NCBI GenBank assembly: GCA_049324835.1
Contig: JBMOMT010000043.1
Coordinates: 124,001 to 188,000, forward strand
Source: JBMOMT01 sp049324835
GTDB lineage: Bacteria > Chloroflexota > Anaerolineae > CAYNKW01
Reading direction: 5' to 3'
Length of the DNA: 64,000 nucleotides
The notes under the pieces are model-generated. The model saw only the letters and a program-made list of their open reading frames with translations, searched no databases and had not been told where the DNA came from. A program made the position numbers and the translations under genes. The stretch's first letter is position 1, and the number at the start of each line of letters is the position of its first letter. This document shows positions 57,435 to 64,000 of this stretch, in pieces.

Positions 57435-58064
57435 TTATCCCGTCCCAAATTGCCGGTCGCCGGCATCACCCAGGCCGGGCACGATGTAGCCGATCTCGTT
57501 GAGGTGGCTGTCGATGGCCGCGACGTGGATCGGCACGTCGGGGTGGGCGGTGGAGAGCGCCCGGATGCCCTCCGGCGCGGCGATGATGCCCACGAATTTG
57601 ATGCGCCTGGCCCCCCATTTTTTGAGAATGTTCACCGTCGCCACAGCCGAGCCACCCGTCGCCAGCATGGGGTCCAGGATGAGGCACACCTGCACCGTCG
57701 GATCGACCGGCAGTTTGTTATAGTATTCCACCGGGCGCAGGGTGCGCTCGTCGCGGTAGAGGCCAATGTGCCACACTTCGGCGGTGGGCATCAGCTCCCA
57801 AATGCCGTCTACCATGCCCAGACCGGCGCGTAAGACCGGCACCAGGCCGATTTTCTCGGTGAGGGCTTTGCCCACCGTCTCACCCATCGGCGTGACGACT
57901 CCCACGTCCTCCAGGCTCAGATCGACGGTGGCCTCGTAGGTCATCAGGATGGCAATTTCGCGGATCAGCTCGCGGAATTTCTTGGGCTCGGTCTTGGTGG
58001 CGCGTAGCAGAGCCAGCTTGTGTTGGATGAGCGGGTGTTTGGACTCGTGCACCTGAAAGGTCAT
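57435..58064 (-). CDS. upp: Uracil phosphoribosyltransferase
   Basis: A 209-residue enzyme making UMP from uracil and PRPP in pyrimidine salvage. Motifs are 'HPLIQHKLALLRATKTEPKK', 'VPVLRAGLGMVDG', the PRPP-binding 'CLILDPMLATGGSAVATVNI', and the uracil-binding C-terminal 'DSHLNEIGYIVPGLGDAGDR'. The ATG at 58064 follows AAAGGAG. A terminator separates it from the POR operon upstream. Confidence 0.96.
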   Translation of the reverse strand: MTFQVHESKHPLIQHKLALLRATKTEPKKFRELIREIAILMTYEATVDLSLEDVGVVTPMGETVGKALTEKIGLVPVLRAGLGMVDGIWELMPTAEVWHIGLYRDERTLRPVEYYNKLPVDPTVQVCLILDPMLATGGSAVATVNILKKWGARRIKFVGIIAAPEGIRALSTAHPDVPIHVAAIDSHLNEIGYIVPGLGDAGDRQFGTG

Positions 58065-58110
58065 GGCTTCTCCTTTGTCTCCAATCCCTGGTAGACGAAC
58101 AGATGGTCTC

Positions 58111-58146
58111 AAAAAAGGGGTAGCGAGCCTGCCGGTTCGCTACCCC
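58111..58146 (-). terminator. Terminator of the four-subunit POR operon
   Basis: Minus strand: GGGGTAGCGA (58146-58137) pairs perfectly with TCGCTACCCC (58126-58117), then six T (58116-58111). Confidence 0.92.
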
Positions 58147-58169
58147 CTGGGTGTGGTCATGACCCCATC

Positions 58170-59105
58170 CTACGCCTCGCCGCACATTCGCAGCAAACGT
58201 TCCCAGCGCCGATCCACATCGGCCTGGATTCTTTCGATGATGTGGCGGTTTTCCGGGCGAAAGAGATGGCGAAAACGGCCCTGTGTCTTGAGCCACTCTT
58301 CGACGGGCAGTTTTTCTTTGGGTTTGTAGTTCAGCGTCCACTCGCCGTTCTCCACTTCGAACAGCGGCCAGTAGCAGGTCTCCGTAGCCAGATGCGAGAT
58401 CTCGATGGTCTGATCGGTGGCGTGCCGCCAGCCGCGATTACACGACGAGAGCACGTTGAGAAAGGCCGGGCCATTGGCTGCCACCCCCTTGCGCGCCTTT
58501 TGCATCAGGTCTTTCCAACGATGGGGCGACGCCTGCGCCACGAAGGGAATATCGTGGGCCACGGCGATAGCTGCCAGGTCCTTGCGTGGTTGCTGTTTGC
58601 CAGGGATCGCACTGCCCGCCGGCGATGTGGTGGTATGAGCGCCCAGCGGCGTGGCGCTGGAGCGCTGGATGCCGGTGTTCATGTAGGCGCCGTTGTCGAG
58701 ACAGACGTACATGAAGTGATGGCCCCGCTCCAACGCGCCGGAAAGCGCCTGCAGGCCAATGTCGTAGGTGCCGCCGTCGCCGCCAAAGGCCAGGAACTTG
58801 ACATTCTCGTCCTGGATGCGCCCCCGCTTCACCAGCGCCCGGTAGGCGCTCTCGGCGCCGGCGATGGTGGAAGCGGCGTTCTCAAAGGCGTTGTGAATCC
58901 AGGGCACGCGCCAGGCAGTGTAGGGATAGATGGTCGTGGCCACCTCCAGACAACCGGTGGCGTTGGCAATGACCACCGGCTCGTCGATGGCGGCCAGAAT
59001 CTGCCGTATGATGATCGACTCTCCGCAGCCGGCACACAGGCGGTGGCCAGGCGACAGCCGGTCTTCTCGCTGGGAAAGGTCTTTTAACACCAATCTCGTT
59101 GCCAT
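58170..59105 (-). CDS. porB: 2-oxoacid:ferredoxin oxidoreductase, beta subunit
   Basis: A 311-residue TPP-binding subunit. 'GHRLCAGCGESIIIRQ' supplies cluster cysteines, 'ANATGCLEVATTIYPYTAW' and 'FLAFGGDGGTYDIGLQALSG' the TPP/Mg site, and 'DNGAYMNTGIQRSSATPLGA' the metal-binding loop. It forms a four-subunit pyruvate or 2-oxoacid oxidoreductase with porA, porD and porG just upstream. The ATG at 59105 was chosen from the conserved start 'MATRLVLKDLSQREDRLSPG'. Confidence 0.94.
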   Translation of the reverse strand: MATRLVLKDLSQREDRLSPGHRLCAGCGESIIIRQILAAIDEPVVIANATGCLEVATTIYPYTAWRVPWIHNAFENAASTIAGAESAYRALVKRGRIQDENVKFLAFGGDGGTYDIGLQALSGALERGHHFMYVCLDNGAYMNTGIQRSSATPLGAHTTTSPAGSAIPGKQQPRKDLAAIAVAHDIPFVAQASPHRWKDLMQKARKGVAANGPAFLNVLSSCNRGWRHATDQTIEISHLATETCYWPLFEVENGEWTLNYKPKEKLPVEEWLKTQGRFRHLFRPENRHIIERIQADVDRRWERLLRMCGEA

Positions 59106-59115
59106 ATCGTCACTC

Positions 59116-60306
59116 CTATTCCCGCACGCCCAGGTAGGTAACCAGCCGCTCCGGCTTGCCGGTCTCGGCCATCTTGAAGGCATCGTAAAAGACGCCCTCA
59201 ATTTGTGAAGGCACAACGTCCCGTCCACCCAGGCCAAAGACATAATCCGAGACAGGCAAACGTCCATTGCCATAGACCTGCAAAGCCGCCAGGAGCTCCA
59301 GGAAGAGCGGCCCGGCGTTGCCCATCGCCCCAAAGGAGATGGAGCGATCCATGACTGCAAGGGCCTTCAGATGCTGCAGCGCCGCCACCAATTCCTCTGC
59401 CGGGAAAGGCCGAAAGACGCGCGGCTTGAGCAGGCCCACTTTTTGGCCCTGAGCGCGCAGATTGTCCACTGCTGTCTTGGCCGTGCCAGCCGCCGAAGAC
59501 AGCACCACCACACCCACATCCGCATCGTCCAGCCGGTAGGTCTCGAACAGGCCATAGGTGCGACCAAACTTGGCGCCGAACTCCTGGCCCACGTCGATGA
59601 TGACCTGCTTGACCTTTTCCATAGCATCGACCTGTTGGCGTTTGTGTTCAAAGTAATAATCGTAAAAGTCGAGCGGGCCATAGGTCACCGGCTTGCGCCA
59701 GTCGAGCAGCGGATAGTCTGGTTTGTACTGACCAATGAACGCCTGGACGTCCTGGTCTTCGTTAACCTCCACCCGCTCCAGGCCGTGGCTGGTGATAAAG
59801 CCATCGTGCATAAACATCACCGGCAGCAGCACATCGGGATGCTCGGCGATGCGCAGGGCCTGGAGGGCATTGTCGTAACTCTCTTGGGGATTTTCAGCGA
59901 AAAGCTGCACCCAACCCGCGTCGCGGGCACCCATGCTATCGGAATGATCGCAGTGGATGTTGATCGGCGCCGAAAGGGCCCGACTGGCCACCATCATGGT
60001 GATGGGCAGGCGGTTGCTGGCCGCCACGTAGAGAATCTCCCACATAAAGGCCAGGCCGGCCGACGATGTGGCGGTCATTACCCGCGCCCCGGCCGCTGCC
60101 GCGCCCACGCAGGCGCTCATGGCGCTGTGTTCGCTCTCTACGGTGACAAACTCGGTGCGCACCTTGCCATCGGCCACGAAATCGGCAAACGTCTGCACCA
60201 CTTCTGTCTGCGGGGTGATGGGATAGGCAGCCACCACGTCGGGGTCGATCTGGCGCATCGCTTCGGCCACGGCGGCGTTGCCACCCAGAGCTTTGAAATC
60301 GCTCAT
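59116..60306 (-). CDS. porA: 2-oxoacid:ferredoxin oxidoreductase, alpha subunit
   Basis: A 396-residue subunit. 'LGGNAAVAEAMRQIDPDVVA', 'AYPITPQTEVVQTFADFVAD', 'ESEHSAMSACVGAAAAGARV' and 'TATSSAGLAFMWEILYVAAS' are the alpha-subunit substrate and TPP contacts; 'LKPRVFRPFPAEEL' lies in the C-terminal domain. GAGGAGG precedes the ATG. It is two bases from porD. Confidence 0.95.
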   Translation of the reverse strand: MSDFKALGGNAAVAEAMRQIDPDVVAAYPITPQTEVVQTFADFVADGKVRTEFVTVESEHSAMSACVGAAAAGARVMTATSSAGLAFMWEILYVAASNRLPITMMVASRALSAPINIHCDHSDSMGARDAGWVQLFAENPQESYDNALQALRIAEHPDVLLPVMFMHDGFITSHGLERVEVNEDQDVQAFIGQYKPDYPLLDWRKPVTYGPLDFYDYYFEHKRQQVDAMEKVKQVIIDVGQEFGAKFGRTYGLFETYRLDDADVGVVVLSSAAGTAKTAVDNLRAQGQKVGLLKPRVFRPFPAEELVAALQHLKALAVMDRSISFGAMGNAGPLFLELLAALQVYGNGRLPVSDYVFGLGGRDVVPSQIEGVFYDAFKMAETGKPERLVTYLGVRE

Positions 60307-60308
60307 GG

Positions 60309-60623
60309 CTACCTTCCCTCCTCTTTCATGGCTTTGTGCTCTTCGATCATGGTGATACATTTAACCTTGTCGGGGCAGACGGCGGCGCAGATGCCACAAC
60401 CCTTGCAGTGGGCCAGCTCAAAACCCTGCATCTTGCCATCCTGGACAATGATGCACGAATCGGGGCACATGACCCAACACTGCAAACAGTGGATGCAGCG
60501 CCCGGCATCCAGAATGGGGCGAAAAGCCCGCCAGCCGCCGGTGAGGTACTTGACGGCGTTGCCTGCTTCCAGGATCATGCCGCCGATGGGGATATCGGTC
60601 CAGCCGGTTCCATCTTTTGCCAT
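60309..60623 (-). CDS. porD: 2-oxoacid:ferredoxin oxidoreductase, delta (ferredoxin) subunit
   Basis: A 104-residue 2x4Fe-4S subunit: 'CIHCLQCWVMCPDSC' and 'CKGCGICAAVCPDKVKC'. It moves electrons from the TPP site to soluble ferredoxin. The ATG at 60623 overlaps the end of porG closely (one base gap). Confidence 0.94.
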   Translation of the reverse strand: MAKDGTGWTDIPIGGMILEAGNAVKYLTGGWRAFRPILDAGRCIHCLQCWVMCPDSCIIVQDGKMQGFELAHCKGCGICAAVCPDKVKCITMIEEHKAMKEEGR

Positions 60624-60624
60624 G

Positions 60625-61200
60625 TTAGCCCTCCTGTACCTCGTCGACCGCACGCCGCATGGCCCGCACGTTGGCGTCGATGACATCCTGTTTCATCATC
60701 AGCTTGGTGAAACGTTTGCGGGTCTGCTCGATCAGGTCATCGATGTCGAAAAGCCCGGTGGCTCTGGCCAGAGCCCCCACCATCGGTGTGTTGGTGATGT
60801 CACGCCCAATCTCCTCAATGGCGATGTGGCTGGCATCGACGGTGAATACCTTGCCGCCGGTAAAACCGGTGGCGCGGCGAATCTCTGCCGGCGACAGCGG
60901 CGTATTGACCAGCAACACGCCATCGTCTTTCAGACCCTCTGTCACCGGCACACTGCCCAACAGAGTGGGGTCCAGCACCAACACCACGTTGGGTTCTTCG
61001 ATCTGGCTGTGGATGTAAATGGGCTCCCGGCTGAGGCGAGTGTATGCCTTGATCGGGGCGCCCATCCGCTCGGGGCCGTAGTCAGGAAAGGCCTGGAAGT
61101 ACTGGCCTGTGTCCAAAGCTGTCTCGGCCAACAGTTTGCCTGCCGTGACCACCCCCTGACCGCCGCGTCCGTGCCAGCGAATCTCGGTTAGTTTGCCCAT
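60625..61200 (-). CDS. porG: 2-oxoacid:ferredoxin oxidoreductase, gamma subunit
   Basis: A 191-residue gamma subunit and first gene of the operon. 'EIRWHGRGGQGVVTAGKLLA', 'FPDYGPERMGAPIKAYTRLS' and 'NTPMVGALARATGLFD' are characteristic. The 248-bp gap upstream (61201-61448) shows no gene. Only a poor minus-strand promoter candidate (TTGCGT and TATAGA, 15 bp apart, near 61400-61426) is visible. Confidence 0.95.
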   Translation of the reverse strand: MGKLTEIRWHGRGGQGVVTAGKLLAETALDTGQYFQAFPDYGPERMGAPIKAYTRLSREPIYIHSQIEEPNVVLVLDPTLLGSVPVTEGLKDDGVLLVNTPLSPAEIRRATGFTGGKVFTVDASHIAIEEIGRDITNTPMVGALARATGLFDIDDLIEQTRKRFTKLMMKQDVIDANVRAMRRAVDEVQEG

Positions 61201-61448
61201 GGCATCCTCCTTGATCTAGGGCCAAGTTAAACGGATGAGTAGGAAAAAGCCCTGCGCCACCAGGCCGTCGAGAGGCAGAAAAATAGGCTAGACCATCTAC
61301 AAGTCGCTTGCAGAGAATCTAACCTATGTCTCACTTTCCAGGGTCTTCTGTGACGTCCAAATCGCACGCAGGCTATCCTTGTCTTGGTTAGCCCTAATTC
61401 TATACAGAAATGCCGAAAAACGCAAGTATGGGCATGGCATCGTGCCTC

Positions 61449-62180
61449 TCACGATTCGAATCGTATGCTCTCGAGGAAGCGATTGTAGAGCTCCCAGTCT
61501 TCATGGTCACCGGTGTGGAGGATCACCACCGAGTACAATTGCTGCGACCTGACAAAAAAGTATTGATCAGCCGCATAAGACTGTGGACTGCGCGCCTTCC
61601 GGGTGTGGATGGCCGTGCTCCCGGTGATCTGCACGTCGGGCTGCCGATCTCCAACCAATAGATCGTGATCCGTCAGCCATTGCGCCAGGTCTGCTCCTTC
61701 CGATGGGCGGTACTCGGGACGATCACTCGGATGGCTGATAAAAATCACGGGCCAATGGTCATCACCCTTTAGGGGGCCGATGACAGACAGAGTCTTCAGG
61801 GGATCGTCGGCGGTGCTGATGGTCGCATCGGCAGGGTAATAAAAACTGTAGCCGAGCGCATCGTTCCGGTAGATCTGCCAGCCCTCGACAGCAGATTCGG
61901 CTGTCGGGATCAGTGTGTTCCCAGGCTGGCACTCGCCACGGTAATAAGCCCACTCGTCACACTCGCTCCCATCGGGGAAAACGCACACCCCGGCCACAGC
62001 GCCCGACGCATCCGGCCGCAGCTCCACCCGACCGCCGTTCTGCTCACAGTAAACGGAAGCCGGGTTGGGCATGTTGGCTTTGGGCGTTACTTCTGACGTC
62101 GGTGTGTTGGGCCTGGAACTGCAAGACGCAGAAAACAGCATACCGATCAGCACGAACAGGGTAAACATTTGGCGGGTCAT
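61449..62180 (-). CDS. Lipoprotein with DUF333 domain
   Basis: A 243-residue exported lipoprotein. The signal ends 'LFSASCSS' with the lipidated Cys at about residue 20. Residues 40-85 match DUF333 ('NPASVYCEQNGGRVELRPD', 'GVCVFPDGSECDEWAYYRGE'), a small Cys-paired domain. A PsbP/MOG1-like C-terminal part begins 'GWQIYRNDALGYSFYYPAD'. The function is unknown. AAGGAGG lies five bases before the ATG. Confidence 0.8.
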   Translation of the reverse strand: MTRQMFTLFVLIGMLFSASCSSRPNTPTSEVTPKANMPNPASVYCEQNGGRVELRPDASGAVAGVCVFPDGSECDEWAYYRGECQPGNTLIPTAESAVEGWQIYRNDALGYSFYYPADATISTADDPLKTLSVIGPLKGDDHWPVIFISHPSDRPEYRPSEGADLAQWLTDHDLLVGDRQPDVQITGSTAIHTRKARSPQSYAADQYFFVRSQQLYSVVILHTGDHEDWELYNRFLESIRFES

Positions 62181-62293
62181 GTTAACCTCCTTGAATCAGG
62201 TACTGGAAAACTCGGCGACTCTTTTGAAACGCACCCTTGCACTGTCTCTACCAATAGACGCTGGACGGTGGTGAGATGTTCCTGAGGCAGGGT

Positions 62294-62321
62294 TTGACAA
62301 GCCATGCTTTGTGTGTTAAGC
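62294..62321 (+). promoter_or_regulatory. Possible promoter for the URO-D family gene
   Basis: TTGACA (62294-62299), 16 bp, TTAAGC (62316-62321). The -10 box is poor. The rest of the 265-bp gap 62181-62445 shows nothing else I can support. Confidence 0.4.
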
Positions 62322-62445
62322 TTGTGTCAGTCTGCCAGGTGGCCGAGTTTCAGAGGGCACGGCCTGCCGCTGGTACTCAGCCTGCGCAGCTCTTTGAAGC
62401 GCTTTCCCTCTTTTACGAAAGCACCGTTGCCACGGAGGTTCAACG

Positions 62446-63501
62446 ATGAACGGTCGCGAGCGTGTGCTCATTGCCCTGGACGGCGGCCAGCCCGACCGCC
62501 TGCCCTGCGCCCTCAACTTTTACCGCGTCGAAATCGAGGAACTGGCCCCCTCGGAGGCCTACCGCGACGATCTGGTGGACGTGCAGTTTGTGCGTTTTGC
62601 GCCCTCGCCGGAAGAAAAAGAGTTGCGCCGGCTGGCCCACCCCTACTCGCCCGACACCCGTCTGGGCACGCCAGACCAGATCGGCACCTACGTCCGTTGG
62701 GATTATCACCCCCAGACCCCCGCTCAGCGTAATCCGCTGGCCCAGGCCCGCTCACTGAAGGACCTGCAGGACTTTCCCTTTCCCGATACCCGCTCGCCCT
62801 ACCACGTCGAAGGACTGGCCCGCCAGGTGCAGCAACTCCACGCCCTCGGCCTGGCCGCCGGAGGCAACCTGCCCCACCTGGGCGGCGAGTTGTTCGAGGC
62901 CGCCTGGCGGTTGCGCGGTCTGGAGAATTTTTTGTTAGACCTCATCGAGCGACCCGAATGGGCCGATTATCTGCTCGACCGCCTGGTCGAGTTGGCCCAA
63001 CGTAACGCCGAGACGCTGGCCCGCGCCGGCATCGACGTGCTGGCCCTCGACGACGACGTGGGCATGCCATGCACCATGATGATCAGCCCGGCCCACTGGC
63101 GCCGCTTCTTCAAGGCGCGCCTGGCAAGCATCATCCAGGCTGCGCGCGCCATCAAGCCCGATCTGCGGGTTGTCTTTCACAGCGACGGCTACTTTGAGCC
63201 CATCTTGCCCGACCTGATCCAGATCGGTGTCAACGGCATCAACCCCCTCCAGCCCGATCACATGGATGCGGTGCGTATCCGCCGGCAATATGGCCCCACG
63301 CTGGCGCTATGGGGCACAGTGGGTCATCAGACCACCTTTAGCTTTGCCAGACCCGACGACATCCGGCGGGAGGTCAAACAGCGCATCGAGACACTGGGCC
63401 GCGCCGGGCTGATCCTCTGCCCGGCCTACGACATCGACGAGCCGGACATCCCCTGGGCCAACATCGCCGCTTTCCTGGACGCCGTCCGCGCTTACGGCTG
63501 A
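62446..63501 (+). CDS. Uroporphyrinogen decarboxylase family protein (methyltransferase-like)
   Basis: A 351-residue TIM-barrel protein of the URO-D superfamily. 'NGRERVLIALDGGQPDRLPC' is the usual opening; 'DVLALDDDVGMPCTMMISPA', 'VVFHSDGYFEPILPDLIQIG' and 'NGINPLQPDHMDAV' are core strands. The His-x-Cys zinc motif of MtaA/MtbA-type corrinoid methyltransferases may be represented by 'VFHSDG...LILCPAYDID'. Anaerobe context favours a methyltransferase-like role over haem synthesis, but this is not proven. GGAGG is about eight bases before the ATG. Confidence 0.78.
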   Translation: MNGRERVLIALDGGQPDRLPCALNFYRVEIEELAPSEAYRDDLVDVQFVRFAPSPEEKELRRLAHPYSPDTRLGTPDQIGTYVRWDYHPQTPAQRNPLAQARSLKDLQDFPFPDTRSPYHVEGLARQVQQLHALGLAAGGNLPHLGGELFEAAWRLRGLENFLLDLIERPEWADYLLDRLVELAQRNAETLARAGIDVLALDDDVGMPCTMMISPAHWRRFFKARLASIIQAARAIKPDLRVVFHSDGYFEPILPDLIQIGVNGINPLQPDHMDAVRIRRQYGPTLALWGTVGHQTTFSFARPDDIRREVKQRIETLGRAGLILCPAYDIDEPDIPWANIAAFLDAVRAYG

Positions 63502-63508
63502 ACGCACC

Positions 63509-64000
63509 ATGGTTCAGGACCAGAGCTCGGCCACGCACGCACTTCGGGAGCAAGTCGCCGCTGCCCTGGAGGCGGAGCGCCATCGTCTGGCCGGCTTGTT
63601 GCAGAGTAAGGTCATCGAACCGCTGGGCCTCTTGCTGGCCCAGGCCAATATCTATGAGCAATCGCTGACCACAGACCCCTCCACGCACATGGCGCTGTCG
63701 GTGTTGGTGAGCCTGGCCCGGCAGGTGCTCCAGCAGACGCGCGATCTGGCAGCCGATCTACACCCTGTCGTTCTGGAAACGCTGGGCCTGGAGCCTGCTC
63801 TGGAGACTCTGGCCGCCCAGGTCACACGCATCCACGGCCTGCGCGTCAGCCTGTCGCTTCAACGGCTGCCTGAGCGTCTGCCCCCTCCGGTCGAAGTGGC
63901 TCTCTTTCGAGTTGCCCAGGACGTGTTAGATCGCGCTGTCTGCCAGGCCCACGCTTCACAGGTTACCATTTGCCTGACGCAACACGCCGGGCAGATGCAT
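63509..64000 (+). CDS. Histidine-kinase-like protein, N-terminal part (3' cut by window)
   Basis: The frame runs off the window after 164 residues. The pattern follows NarX/DegS-type kinases: a helix 'EQVAAALEAERHRLAGLLQS' aligned with the HisKA_3 H-box, 'TRDLAADLHPVVLETLGLEP' for the second helix, and 'EVALFRVAQDVLDRAVCQAH' for the ATPase N-box. The H-box Leu-His-Asp reads Leu-Leu-Gln, so the phospho-acceptor histidine is absent, and the N-box asparagine is Asp. It may be a kinase-like sensor without autophosphorylation. No transmembrane segment precedes the H-box. It begins eight bases after the URO-D gene. Confidence 0.7.
   Translation, partial: MVQDQSSATHALREQVAAALEAERHRLAGLLQSKVIEPLGLLLAQANIYEQSLTTDPSTHMALSVLVSLARQVLQQTRDLAADLHPVVLETLGLEPALETLAAQVTRIHGLRVSLSLQRLPERLPPPVEVALFRVAQDVLDRAVCQAHASQVTICLTQHAGQMH

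Noticed and set aside
59371..61191. A 606-codon frame on the plus strand across the por operon
   Set aside because: It is antisense to four well-supported por genes and shows no family similarity of its own.

Overview
The window reads as a stretch of chromosome from an anaerobic bacterium, most consistent with the Chloroflexota (Anaerolineae-like). That placement is an inference from gene content: Ni carbon monoxide dehydrogenase, two 2-oxoacid:ferredoxin oxidoreductase systems, an MshA-like glycosyltransferase, many GTG/TTG starts, GC-rich coding DNA, and TPR/NTPase and PD40 proteins. No rRNA, tRNA, CRISPR array or prophage was seen. The one stable RNA gene recognised is tmRNA.

Layout. 1-4225: ilvE (5' cut), a DUF1648 membrane protein, a DUF92 protein, a small QueG-like Fe-S protein and a response regulator with a degenerate GGDEF domain. 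4251-13934: a leftward run (GntR regulator, panB, panE, class III aminotransferase) faces a rightward run (ecfA1-ecfA2-ecfT, M20 peptidase, P1 aminopeptidase, ECF S component). Two near-consensus promoters point at each other across a TGTCGACA palindrome between the runs. The set suggests import and processing of beta-alanine or pantothenate-type compounds. 14104-23103: mutS, a lipoprotein, glcD, a UbiB-type kinase, a DUF364 protein and an Mrp-type ATPase. 23349-27221: cooS, then a peroxiredoxin whose catalytic position is an in-frame TGA followed by a SECIS-like hairpin (a selenoprotein), then a DUF3786 protein.

27289-34692 is the accessory part. It holds a zinc-ribbon membrane protein, a PD40 propeller fused to an M15-like peptidase domain, a P-loop NTPase overlapping a TPR protein with nearly identical internal DNA repeats, and a REP-associated tyrosine transposase. 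Three palindromic AGGTGACnGTCACCT units bracket this as two cassettes. 34709-42448 is leftward: a PFOR split into two genes, a VUT/YhhQ transporter, ssrA, smpB and two tandem S41 peptidases. 42773-46924 is rightward: a response regulator-GAF protein and a GNAT/GT4/PIG-L trio resembling the MshA/MshB pair. 46997-54059 is a leftward overlapping run: alaS, an FtsA/PilM-like ATPase, a baseplate-J-like membrane protein, ruvX and mltG. tyrS diverges from alaS behind a leader with a long hairpin and a terminator. 55748-64000: an MBL hydrolase, an epimerase, upp, a four-subunit POR operon (porG-D-A-B), a DUF333 lipoprotein, a URO-D family protein and a truncated histidine-kinase-like gene.

The least expected signals are three. 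First, a family of four small non-coding elements has GTAACTG-type terminal inverted repeats and 8-bp target duplications (three perfect, one 7/8). All four sit just upstream of rightward genes, one inside an operon leader and one supplying the stop codon of its upstream gene. Second, the selenocysteine peroxiredoxin lacks the usual resolving cysteine. Third, the NTPase-TPR pair lies between REP palindromes.
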